Assembly (NCBI GenBank): GCA_016758965.1
Contig: JAEPRB010000162.1
Coordinates: 1 to 64,000 of the forward strand
Length of the DNA stretch: 64,000 nt
Source of the DNA: Circinella minor
Taxonomy: Eukaryota; Mucoromycota; Mucoromycetes; Mucorales; Lichtheimiaceae
Direction: 5' to 3'
A model generated the notes under the pieces. It was given only the letters and a program-made list of their open reading frames with translations. It made no database searches and had not been told where the DNA came from. The position numbers were made by a program, and so were the translations under genes. Shown here piece after piece: positions 39,541-49,998 of the stretch. Positions within the stretch are counted from its first letter, which is position 1. Each line of letters opens with the position of its first letter.

Positions 39541-40060
39541 GAGCACTCGCAACGGTCCTTGTAAAAAAAGCTTGTAACTCCGTTTACCAGCTTTTTTACA
39601 AATTTATGCTCGCAACGGTCCTTGCAAAATGCAAAGCTTGTAAATTTTTTAAGAAAGCTTGTAAAATTACAAGGAGTGTTTGAGTGCTTGTAAAAAAAAA
39701 TTATCGCTTTCCACTTTTAATAAAAATGACCAATAACAGCATTACTGCTAATACTACTTCCACTTTGGCTTCTACCAATGAACCAACCATCGCGACAACT
39801 TGTTGAGCGATTTGATTAAAGGCGTTGATGATAGTAGGATCCATTTGAAATTGATTGAAAAGAGATTAAGCTCAAAATAATACTCAACCCTAAGCCTATT
39901 TTTTTCACTTGCTTTCACTGAAGTATGATTTTCACGTTACACTTCCAAGTTACAAGCTAATTTTACAAGGACCATTGTGAGTATTTGCCTTGTAGTGTTA
40001 CAAAAATTTTACAAGTCTCAATTTACAAGCTTTTTTTTACAAGGACCGCTGTGAGTGCTC
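39541..40060. mobile_element. PIF/Harbinger-like MITE with TAA duplication
   Basis: The left end GAGCACTCGCAACGGTCCTT and the right end (minus strand) GAGCACTCACAGCGGTCCTT continue as GTAAAAAAAGCTTGTAA, giving inverted repeats of about 40 bp. TAA flanks both sides (39538-39540 and 40061-40063), the 3-bp TWA duplication used by PIF/Harbinger elements. The left repeat is partly duplicated inside (CTCGCAACGGTCCTTGCAAA at about 39612). Further GCTTGTAA/TTACAAGC motifs fill both subterminal zones. At 520 bp it cannot code for a transposase, so it depends on one elsewhere. A short ORF lies inside. Confidence 0.85.
39701..39844 (-). CDS. Small hydrophobic ORF inside the MITE
   Basis: An ATG-to-TAA frame of 47 codons on the minus strand. 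The first half is polar to amphipathic (MDPTIINAFNQIAQQVVAMV); the second is a 13-residue hydrophobic run (VVLAVMLLLVIFI) followed by KSGKR. Its composition is less AT-driven than spurious frames nearby, with GCC, GTC, GCG and CTG codons present. I do not recognise it. It may be an exon remnant of the parent transposon, the first exon of a longer reading frame, or chance. Confidence 0.3.
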   Translation of the reverse strand: MDPTIINAFNQIAQQVVAMVGSLVEAKVEVVLAVMLLLVIFIKSGKR

Positions 40061-40063
40061 TAA

Positions 40064-40675
40064 GTTACGCAATATAATTTGTTATTGTAAAAAAAAATAA
40101 AGTGTAGTTTATTGTTTTTGCAGCTTATATGAACTACTTTGTCTATTTTAACTAGCCTTTCCCACTCATATTACTTTATTAGTTTACAACCAATTCTAAT
40201 GACTGTTCAACATTTCCTATGCACCATATTTGTACCCTAAAAATAGTTCTATTTAAAATAGTTCGACATTCACTCCGATATCCGATTGAAGCAACCAAAT
40301 TCACCATAATCACTTTTTCGCTCAATTTAAACAAAATAAAAATTACAACAATCAGTATAACAAATCAGAAGAGAGATTGTGTACAATATTGTGGAATGAA
40401 ATATGGCCATCATTAAATTTAAAATAAATAGAATAATAATGGGTAAAGAAAAATAATGGGTAAACTGACTGCTTTTCCTCGCCAAAAGTAGTCGTTACCT
40501 GAAAAATCAAAATCTACCTGAAAAAACACCAACCCAAAGTAAAGATAATAGATAGTCGGACAGCCTTTACAATTCCATAGAAGTCGTTGTGGTCAAGATA
40601 GCCCTGTTGTGCGGGGGACATTTTTTTTAGAAGGATTGAATTACAATTTATTAGGACAGTTGCTTGTCCGAGTGT
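40064..40675. other. Intergenic, no gene seen
   Basis: AT-rich with small composition-driven frames (40219-40416 +, 40514-40735 -). Nothing supportable until the tandem repeat. Confidence 0.45.
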
Positions 40676-40679
40676 TGCT

Positions 40680-41010
40680 TTACCAGATGGCCTTGGGGAT
40701 ACTATTTCCAAGATGTTCCTCTCATGGGTGGGCAATGCGTCTTATTTCTTGGAGGATGCGTTCATCAGATGACCTTGGGGATACTATTTCCAAGATGTTC
40801 CTCTCATGGATGGCGCAATTAACTTTCAAAGATTGGAATACCTTTTTTGGACCGTTGCTTGTCTAAGTATTGTCTCACCAGATGGCCTTGGGGATACTAT
40901 TTCCAAGATGTTCCTCTCATGGGTGGGCAATGCGTCTATTTCTTAGAGGATGCGTTCATCAGATGACCTTGGGGATACTATTTCCAAGATGTTCCTCTCA
41001 TGGATGGCGC
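40680..41010 (+). repeat. Nested tandem duplication, four 46-bp cores
   Basis: A core beginning GATGRCCTTGGGGATACTAT and ending CTCTCATGGRTGG occurs at about 40686, 40768, 40881 and 40962. Copies 1-2 and 3-4 are about 82 bp apart, and the pairs are 195 bp apart, so an 82-bp duplication was later duplicated as a 195-bp unit. The repeat is GC-richer than its surroundings. It is open in more than one plus-strand frame (40609-40866 and 40870-41055), giving repeated LGDTISKMFLSW or ALGILFPRCSSHGW; neither is recognisable. Confidence 0.85.
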
Positions 41011-41055
41011 ATTTATATTTTTCAAGGGGAGGAGAGATTTTCGGGGATATACTGA

Positions 41056-42401
41056 AACTTGGGATACCACTTATTATCTACCAGGAACTAACCACATAAT
41101 ATATTGTTATAGGTGATGAACACATTTTTTTGAGAGAGGAACTTTGAGTCGAGATATTCAAGCTTATGATAAACGAAAGACGCGAGCTTGATTAGTGATC
41201 ATGGATTATTATTTTTCTTTTTGGGCTGGAGGTACTAGTTGTATTCTTTAATCACGACCTTGCCTGTTGGATCGGCTTCCAAGTCAAAGCTACCGTCTTT
41301 CGAGTATGACGAATGGTTTTGTCATTTTATGATAGAAATAGTTGTATGGGAACATCCGGTTTGAATAAATTGTGATTATATATTGGTTAGGTTCCTGAAT
41401 CTTGTTAAAAATGTAGTTAGTGTACACGACATGTTGTTTAGATAAAGGGCACATATTGATGCACTTTCAATGGGCTTCAGGAACTGTGATGGTTTTTTGT
41501 TATCGCGAGTATTATAAGTAACTCGAATGGACATGTTTGACGATGAATAGTTGCTTCGATAGATAATTGTATTCCCCATTCTTTGACGCTTTTATGAATG
41601 TTGTTGTTTTGGAAATGCCTGACTATAAAAAAGACAAGTTCAACCAATAATTGGGCGAGGAAACAACTTCTCTTAAGTAAAGGTTCTTCGTTTCCTTTCT
41701 TAACAAGTACCTTGTTTTATTTAATCAGTCGTGAATTGATACGTAACCGTTTGAAAGCCCATTACGCTTGTTTCTCTTGTGTGTAGAATATATAAAGGGA
41801 TGAGTTATATTTTTCTCTTTCTTATTTTCAACTACTAGCAACGAATAAATCATGTGTAGATGAGACCCTGGTAATTTGATTTTATGATCTTTTTTTTTTT
41901 TGGCAAGTGTGTTCATATCATTTATTTCTTCTTTGTGAGCTTATGTTATTATTAGCCTTTTTTAAGTTATGAAATGAAATTTCTTTTTTGTATTTGAAAC
42001 ACAAATGTTAAATCCTTTTTTCTTCTAGAAAAATCACTTCATCTTTATGAGATACGAGTTTTTGCTCCACTCAGTTTTAGGAAACGATTTGCGATTTTAC
42101 TGGGAACTATGGATGATATACATCATGAAAAAAAAATATTCTTGGATTTGAGTAAACAAGAAACAGTTAATACGTTTTTTGAGAAAGGAACAAGCATGAC
42201 ACGAAAAGTCAATCAATGTGCAATGATAAAGTTGTTTGAAAAAAAGAAAATACAAAATGTGGGAAATACATGTACAAGATCAGGTAAAGAAAAAGTGATA
42301 AAAGAGAAAGAAGGTATAAAAAAATGTAAAATATACATGTTCAAAGATCAAGTAAAAAAAGTGATAAAACAGAAAGAAGGTACAAATATGAAAAAAATAC
42401 G
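41056..42401. other. Unassigned accessory sequence
   Basis: No confident gene. On the minus strand near 41240-41330 a short stretch reads SYSKDGSFDLEADPTGKVVI in one frame and looks coding, but stops surround it. A plus-strand frame at 42109-42429 is Lys-rich and contains two copies of an about 55-bp repeat (42286-42340 and 42345-42395, both with GTGATAAAA...GAAAGAAGGTA). It overlaps the 3' end of the next gene in antisense and is probably not a protein gene. Confidence 0.35.
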
Positions 42402-44530
42402 TCAACGTCGTTTTTTCGAGACACATTGATCTGTACTACTATTTTTTGAAGATGATGATGTCGATGCTGTTGATGAAGAGATTTCTGGTGTTGTTGCTGA
42501 TGCTGCTGATGAAGAAGAAGGTGTTGTTAATTTTCGGCATGGAATAAAGGATGGGGGAAGTACGACAGTTTCGTCACCGGTATCAATCAAATCAAAGGAT
42601 GTTGAACGGTATTTATTCAATGTGCTGTCGATAATCATTTTTCCATTTACTGCAATTTTGATCAATGGTATAATCCGTTGGATGTAATCGTCGCTGCAAG
42701 TAGGGTATGGGATGGGATTTATTCTGCGAATTCGTGTTACATAACCTTTTGGAACATTGGCATCAAGTAATACAACCGAATTGCCTATTGGTTTAGATAC
42801 ATAATGCAGAAAAATAAATAATTAAATTTCAACATCACCTTCCGCTCATGGTTTGATAATTACGTACCATTGATATTATATCCGAGAATATGTGCTTGAT
42901 TAATGATACTTGGGATGTCTTGGACGATTGCACATAACATATCTTTAAGAACAATAGGAAGCTTCATCATACTGTCCTTCATTTCTTTTGTTGAGTCAAC
43001 TTGGTATCCGATTTCTAAACACCCCAATTCTACTCCACTTGCTTTATAGATAGTATCTGTCCGTCTTCCCATCTTCTTCTTCTCTGTAGCATCAACAGCT
43101 GACAACTTTCGTTTTCCATTTAACGCAGTTGCATTTGCCTCGCTGGTCATCTCCTTGCTTTAAATCATTTAATTAGTTTTATATATATTTTTGCATACTA
43201 TATATATTTATATTGATAAAAGGTTAAGACCTGACTCACCCAAGTGCCTTCACACTAGAACCATAAAAAATTTTATTTAAAAAGCCCCATAAGTAATACA
43301 GTTTGTCGCTTTCTTTGATTAATTCAACATCACTGCAATCGTCCTTCAAGAAATATCGACTAGTGACCACTAAAGTTTAGATAACCAAGACATTAAAGAA
43401 TCGCTGATGGGATCGTGATCTAGTTGATGCCCATATCGATAGGCTTGCAAGGCAGAGGTCTATATACGCAATAGTTAGCTTTTTATCAACTGCCTTATAT
43501 TGTTCATCTTACCATATTCTGAAGGTCTGTTAATTTTTCGTCGACGTCTTTTGGAATTGGTCGCAGTATTGGTTCACCTTCCTTTCTAATTTCTTTCAAC
43601 TCTTCTGTCGTGAATACATCATTCCAGTGATGGTCTCCTACATCTATAATTAAAGATTGACTGGGGCTAGATATTATATTTAGCATATTGGTTTTCTTTT
43701 AATATTTTCTTTTCTAATCTAGTTGGACTTACTGAACAAAGTTGCACGATACAGCAAAATCCCTTATTTTTTCTTCAACGGATTTTGGCTTTGTTTTACT
43801 TTTGGCCGCATCTTTTATTGTTGCTTTTAACACCCAAAAATTGTCACGATCTAAATTATCTAACATTTTGGCGATATCGTTCTTATCTTGGGGAGACAAT
43901 GGGATTTTAAGTGCTACGGATCCAGAACAGGACGTGACGTTCGACTTTTTGGAGTAGGTTAAACTTAAATTTTTGGAGGAGGAGGGTGTATCTGGTTCAT
44001 TGATGCTTGTTTTTTCTTCAATGCGTTTTGAAATTTTTTTCCCAGTTAGGCTTTTCCTTTAACTATTACCCCTCAAACATGCAAAAAAGAAAAATCATAT
44101 GTTAGCAGGCGACTCGATAATTTTTATATACTCGGTACGTAAAATATGAAACGCGTTACCTACAAGAGTAATTTTTAAACGTCTTGCACATAAATTTATT
44201 CTTCTGATCCAATCGCTTTTGCGATCCTCCATGTTTTGTACGTTTGGCCAAGTATCAACAATCGTGTTCTCCATTTTGTTAATAATGTCTTGAATGCTGA
44301 TTTCACAGTTGACCTCAGCCAGTTTACGAATTACAGGGCAGATAACTACAACAAGTCAGTGTTATTATATTGAATATAACAATACAATAAACATGGTTTC
44401 TATGTAACACTTACAGCATCCATCATAATCTTGTACTTCTGTCATGGCAACGACTTGAAAGAACTGGGTCAGAGCAGGTTTGTTGCGACGATATTTTGCC
44501 CACCTAAAGATTACTCTCAGCCCTTTTTTT
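42402..44530 (-). pseudogene. Multi-exon hypothetical gene with frame breaks
   Basis: Minus-strand exons in order: about 44530-44430 (NPKKGLRVIFRWAKYRRNKP), about 44350-44160 (CPVIRKLAEVNCEISIQDII), 44056-43733 (QDKNDIAKMLDNLDRDNFWV), 43666-43513 (VGDHHWNDVFTTEELKEI), 43459-43240, 43157-42868 (GRRTDTIYKASGVELGCLEI, LKLP-like KLPIVLKDML) and 42784-42402 (KGYVTRIRRINPIPYPTCSD, Ser-rich tail, KKRR end). Most splice phases close, but exon 43459-43240 needs a two-base frame correction near 43375, the junction at about 44160/44056 does not close, and no start ATG is seen. I associate this kind of protein (ELxxIR, ALQAYxxGxxLDHDP, GRRxD..., VELGCxE) with a lineage-expanded mucoralean family of unknown function, from memory. 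It is most likely a recent pseudogene, or a gene with assembly errors. Confidence 0.55.
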
Positions 44531-44955
44531 GGATTAACACATGACCCTGATGTTTATTTGACTCGCAACTAATAACTTTTCTTCACTACAACCTGGCTTT
44601 AAACTGGTCTTATTTATAAAGCATTTCATCTATGACACAGATAACTGATACTTATGACTACGTGACCAACTCTATCACGACTATATCAAACATCGTACGC
44701 TTCGAAGAAAAAAGTTAAAACAACATATCAACAGTACTCACACCCTTTTCAAGCTTTTTTCAACGATCAACAACTTACCCAAATCGACCACCCTATTTAC
44801 CGTCAGCTTGGCTCTGTTAACTACCAGTCTTTCCCCTCTGTTGCGACATCCCACCGTACGTTAATAGGTTGGTCTACTGAATCTCATCACAAACATCATA
44901 ACCAGTAACACCACCCTTTTATCTATATACTCACCCTCAAAAACTGGACTTTCTT
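44531..44955. other. Intergenic C/T-rich stretch
   Basis: Pyrimidine-rich plus strand upstream of the decayed gene and of the small plus-strand frame. It may be a promoter region. A 31-codon minus frame starting at about 44632 (MKCFINK...) could be an upstream exon of the decayed gene but does not join in frame. Confidence 0.35.
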
Positions 44956-44979
44956 TTGAGTCACACCACCATGGGGAAA

Positions 44980-45075
44980 TTTTTGTCACATTTGGTACAT
45001 TTGGCACATTTGGCACATCCAAAGTTTCCAAATAAAGGTTTTATTGGCACATTTGGCACATTTGGCACAAAAGTT
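44980..45075. repeat. 9-bp GGCACATTT tandem repeats
   Basis: Two clusters of tandem TTTGGCACA/TTTGGTACA units (about 44988-45018 and 45045-45069) inside a 93-codon plus-strand frame at 44956-45237. The frame reads repeated HLAHLAH and GTFGTFGT, then a Lys-rich region. No homology is recognised, and I do not call it a gene. Confidence 0.7.
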
Positions 45076-45237
45076 TTGATAAAAAAGGAAAAGGAATCAA
45101 AAAAAAAAATCGTAAGAGCGGAAGGTCAAAATTTATTGAAATTGGTAAAGTTGAAAGGGAATAGTGAGGGTGTCGAGTCTACTTTGAATCATTATTCGAA
45201 TATGGAAATACCCACAATGCCAGCAAAGAATAATTGA

Positions 45238-45471
45238 TGAGGTGCCGTATTTAAATACATATCAAGTCTCGCTTATTGCAAGTCTTCGGTTCTGCAACTA
45301 AAAATCAGGAAATCTCAGGTGTGCAAAAACCGGGGGTTGACTATATGTGCTAAATTGCGCTGCCAGATGCGACAAGTGACCTGTAAGCATTAGATACCAG
45401 TACAACTAACAAAATTAATAAGAGATAGTCGACATTGACAAACCCGTTCCTCAACTATTTCGGATACTATA
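45238..45471. other. Spacer before LINE insertion
   Basis: Short unassigned sequence. It ends at the left copy of the LINE target duplication. Confidence 0.4.
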
Positions 45472-45483
45472 TAATAGAGCCCC

Positions 45484-46452
45484 CTTCAAGACTTACCTGT
45501 TACCATCTTAGCTCGATCAATTGAATTGTCCTTCCTATGGGATAAAAAATTTGACAAACAATGGAACCACCTCACATCAAATAATCCATTCCACCAATTA
45601 TACAAAAAATTACAAAAGAGCAACAACCACCAAAAGACTCTCTTAGTACGACTATCGATCAAAAAAGAGACGAAGAATACAACAGAAGAAAAAGCACACG
45701 GAAATCAATTCGATGCCTTCGTGCTAAACGCATTATTGATCCAATATTCTATCTGCCAGCATTTTCACGTGATAAACACCGGATAATTAAATGGCGTATG
45801 CACTGGCTGCCTTCATATCCTCTCAAGAATTGCCGTTGTGGCCTTCCTGCCGCTAAAAGAGAACACTATTCTATTTGTCCAATTCTCCAGCCACTGCTTA
45901 ATAAACTTCTCACTGTATTTGGTACTATTCCATCAACATCAGATGAATTGCAGCCTCTTGACTTTATCATGAATCATCTACCACGCTCTGAAGTTGGCGT
46001 GACATTGGAGAGGTGGCCAGAGGTCTGGAGTGCTCTTATACGAGTGCTTCGTGAAATCGATCGTTTGAGCCATCCTGATGTCGCATTTGATGAAGCTGGA
46101 CCCGATCCTGAAGATGCTTTGGACATTGCACCCCCACCACACATATAATCTTCTGCAAACACATAGTGTCTTTTCTTTCTTGTTTTTATTTTTTCTTACG
46201 TATTTATTTTTCTTATCTTACCTTCGATAAACTTAGTATTATTTCTCCTACGTTTCTACCTTATACTTAGTTATTATCTTCCTCTCTCTCCCATTAGTTT
46301 AACTTTTCCCCTCAATGAGGGGTTTTTCATTTGATACCTCTTCGCTCTTTTGTGTATAACTTTCAATCCATTCTGTACCGCAAGGAAGCGACCACATGCC
46401 CATTGGCGAAGGTCATCTTAGTCTTCCATTTAATAAATTTTAAATTTTAATC
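45484..46452 (+). mobile_element. 5'-truncated LINE with 12-bp target duplication
   Basis: TAATAGAGCCCC occurs at 45472-45483 and again at 46453-46464, bracketing 969 bp. The insert reads in sense as the C-terminal end of a LINE ORF2, starting inside the protein (RSIELSFLWDKKFDKQW), with a frameshift near 45645. It continues in a second frame through DPIFYLPAFSRDKHRIIKWR to a Cys/His motif (MHWLPSYP, CRCG, REHYSICPIL) and PRSEVGVTLE, with a stop at 46148. About 300 bp of T-rich 3' UTR follows, ending AATAAATTTTAAATTTTAAT. The truncation, 3' tail and duplication fit target-primed reverse transcription. Confidence 0.85.
45526..46148 (+). pseudogene. LINE ORF2 C-terminus (zinc-binding region)
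   Basis: Coding remnant of the LINE above, in two frames (45526 to about 45645, then about 45645-46148). The CRCG...EHYSICP region is the zinc-binding segment that closes many non-LTR reverse transcriptases. The reverse transcriptase catalytic core and endonuclease are absent, so it cannot mobilise itself. Confidence 0.8.
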
Positions 46453-46464
46453 TAATAGAGCCCC

Positions 46465-48008
46465 AGTATTACTTTATTATATCTAGTGCGATCAAGCCTC
46501 TTTATCTCTTTATCCTTTTGTCGAGTACAATGTTCTTTTTTTGAATACAGTAGTTGAAAAGCGCAAGTCATCACGTCATGTGGCGGATATACCCAGATCT
46601 GATAATGTGGCAGTGAGTATGTATTGAATCAAATTTCGTATTTAAGCTAATTTGACACTTCAGCTTGCTTGTCATAAGGAACGTATTTATCGCAACTAAA
46701 CTTATTTTTATGGCTTTATGGTCACGTATTAATTCGAATATAATTATAAATGTTCCGTAAAACAGACATAACCTTGATCATAATGATAGGATCAAATAAG
46801 ACGCTGGAATATTGATGGGTAGCGAACATAATCACTCTATCTATCCCCAATTTAGAAACATCTATGGTACTTATAAACTATTTCTTTGATTAAGGGGTAA
46901 TGTTGTCTGCCATACAATACTAAAGGAGGATATTGAACTGAATATAGACGTTGGATTTGTTTATTGTTTCTTTATCTATATGTAATAATCATCGATTTTA
47001 GAATATGAGCTCGTTTGACTGGTGCAATATCAGTTACTAGTCGAGAATGGTACTGATTTTGTATTCGCTGTCGTTATCGCTGCTGCTATTTTTCGGATGA
47101 TGAAGAATTGACGTCTGTAGTTAACTGTTTAATGGTGACCTATTGAAATTGTTTAATATTTTTGAAAAGGGCAGTATTGTCGCCTCCATTTACTGTTGTT
47201 TCTACAATACTATCCTTTTCTTCTTCAACAGTGATACGTTTTTGTTGTTGTTTTAGAACTGATTTGTTTTTTTTTCTATCACTACGTAAAAGCTATGATA
47301 TGGTATCTTGTTTGATGTCCTAGCTAATGAACATAGTATATCGGGAGGTAATTTATACGTGTACGTAGCTAAAAAAAAATTGTACGGGGGAGAAAACGAA
47401 ATAATAATAATAATAATAAAGCTATAATTACGTGAACAAAAATTACAAAGCAACATGAGAAATTATGAAGTTTGTTTAATACAAACCCAAATATTAAAAG
47501 CTTTATGACATAGTTTGACTATACGTTCAACAGGTTATATATATATATGGTGTTACTAGTCCAAAGAAATTAATCGTAAAAGGCCCAGACCAATCCAATT
47601 TAACTTGGCAAAACATTTTAAAGAATTTTAACTTATATTTCATATATGATTTACTTCTTTATATATAGATATATATTAAGTAGATAGATTATTTTATGAT
47701 ACTCAAACTAGAACAATATGTGCTGAGCACTCTGTTGTGATACGAAGCTTACATTAAATGCATCTTAAAATTATATTTAGAGCTTGAAGAAAAACAAAGA
47801 AGCTTAATGTCATATGAGAAGGAAGGGTGGATAAGAACCGGTTCAGTAGGACCTTGCTCCGAATAAATTCGGACTTTCTATATTTCCACTTGACATAAAC
47901 GATTCTGTAAAGTTTGGATCAAAGGAGTATATTGCTGCTACTCCTCTTCTCTACCCCTTCTTTCTGTTTCTTTTCTTTCTTTCTTTCTTCTTAATTTTTT
48001 TTAATTCA
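46465..48008. other. Intergenic region, mostly empty
   Basis: About 1.5 kb without a confident gene. A minus-strand stretch at 47140-47266 stays open and reads LKQQQKRITVEEEKDSIVET in one frame, a possible gene relic. A (TAA)n run lies near 47402-47418. The last 80 bp before the kinase ATG form a long C/T tract (TTTCTTTCTTTC), common just upstream of fungal start sites. Confidence 0.45.
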
Positions 48009-49830
48009 ATGGGTATATTAAAAGCATTCGATACCATTGTTCATGGTGGTATACAACGACCTGATTCTTATTATAAGAAAAAAACTTATCAATTTGGGTA
48101 TACTTTAGGTAAATATGCTATTTTTTTTCCATTGTTCTCAGCATAATAACCCCCTATTTTTTATTTATACATGTATTTATAAAGGCATAGGATCATTTGG
48201 ATGCGTGAAAAAAGCAACAAGAACAACCGATAATAAAGAAGTTGCAATTAAAGTCATTCCAAAACGTAATGTCAAAGACCATTTCGACATGGTATATGCA
48301 GAAACAAAAGTATTAGAAGGGCTACACCATAAGAATGTCATTGGCTTTTTAGATTTTTTTGAGTCTCGTGAAAAGTTTTATCTGGTATTTGAACTGTAAG
48401 TACAAATCTGCCGTCTCTTTTCTTTTTTTTTTTTTTTTTTTGGCTCTCCCTTTATCTCTCGTCTCCTTTGGATGAACGATACAAAAAACAAAGTTGTTCT
48501 AATAAGTGATATTGATAATAGTGCTACAGGTGGTGAGTTATTTGAACGACTTTTTGAACTGGGGAAGTTTACTGAAAAAGACGCTATTTCAGTTGTACGA
48601 TCGATTTTAAATGGATTAGAATATCTTCATGCGAATAACATTGTTCATCGAGGTAAAATAAACTAAAATAAAAAAAATAATTGGGCGTATGAGAAACAAG
48701 TTAGATTAATTTGTTTGTTGGTGTCATTCGCTGTGTTTTCTTTCTTTTTTTTTTTTTTGTTTATAGATATGAAACCTGAAAATTTACTTTTTAAGAGCAA
48801 CGATCCAAGTGCAGATTTAGCCATCTGTGATTTTGGGTATATATATATATATATTTTTCTTGTTAATTTGTATATTATAATTACAGATACTAATCGATTA
48901 CAAAAGTATTGCAAAATTAAATAACGAAGAATCAACATTGGGGACCATTTGTGGGTCACCCGGTTATGTCGGTATGTTCAAGGTTGAAAAAGAAAGGGGA
49001 GAAAATCAAAACTCAAAAATAATAAATAATAAATATTTCTATTTATAGCACCAGAAGTACTTAAACGACAACCTTATGGTGCACCTATTGATATATGGGC
49101 TGTAGGGTAACTATAATAATCCCTTACATAATTATTCATACATATTTCTATATTTGTTATATTAATTCAGCTTATTATATTATTAGAATTATAACATATA
49201 CCTTGTGAGTTTATATAATATATAAGGAAGCAATTAAAAACCAACTAGCTAATGGACATACAATCATTATATAGATTATGTGGTTATCAACCTTTTCAAG
49301 CATGTGATCAGTTTGAATTAATCAATGAAATAACACAAGTACGATATGAGTTTCATGATCGTTATTGGAGAAATATATCACAGGATGGTAGGTACTTTAC
49401 AAACTTGTTATTATTTATCATAAAATGTACAAACAAAAAAGCATGACAAGTTTCTCATGTGCTTTCTATAAAAAAACATTTCTTTGTATGATTATTATTA
49501 GCCAAGGATTTCATTCGACGTATTTTGACGTTAGATCCAAAGAATCGACCTACAGCAACTGAAGCATTAAAAGATAAATGGATGACAAATTCAACATTAT
49601 CTACAGATGTGGATTTATTACAAACAGTTCGTGAAAACTTTTGCCCTCGACGTGCACTTCGAACTGCTGTAGGGGCTGTTCGAGCTGTTAACCGTTTGCG
49701 AACTAGCATATCATCACCTTCTCCCGTATCTATCATAACAACAGAAAAGAGCAAAAATGATCAAATAACAAAAGGAAAGACATCTCATAACTCTATTAAT
49801 CAACAACAGACTCATGTTAATCAAGAATAA
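48009..49830 (+). CDS. Calcium/calmodulin-dependent protein kinase (CaMK) type
   Basis: Nine exons: 48009-48108, 48185-48395, 48522-48652, 48767-48836, 48907-48971, 49049-49106, 49187-49204, 49275-49387, 49502-49830; 364 aa. It is a complete Ser/Thr kinase: GIGSFGCV glycine loop, VAIKVIP Lys, GGELFERL, HRDMKPENLLF catalytic loop, CDFG, TICGSPGYVAPEVL activation segment, DIWAVG, LLCGYQPF, and a LDPKNRPTATEALKDKWM end helix. The spacing and PGYVAPEVL are those of CaMKI/CMK-type fungal kinases. The basic, amphipathic tail after the kinase (RRALRTAVGAVRAVNRLR) is where an autoinhibitory/calmodulin-binding helix would sit. Exon 7 is just 18 nt (IITYT), and without it the frame is kept but a helix is cut. 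Calmodulin control is inferred. Confidence 0.93.
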
Positions 49831-49998
49831 TATAATTGTAATATAACAAAAAGCAAACATACATACAAATCTATCCATCTTTACTTTCTCTCTAGTTTCT
49901 TTCTTTCTATTTTTCTCACTCTATTTTTTTCATATATACATTTATTACATTATGTCCACTTTATTATTATTATTATTATTTATCATCCATCCAACTCA

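Noticed and set aside
42109..42429. 106-codon Lys-rich plus-strand frame
   Set aside because: Partly antisense to a coding exon, internal repeats, no domain.
45974..46162. 62-codon minus-strand frame
   Set aside because: Antisense shadow of the LINE ORF2 remnant.
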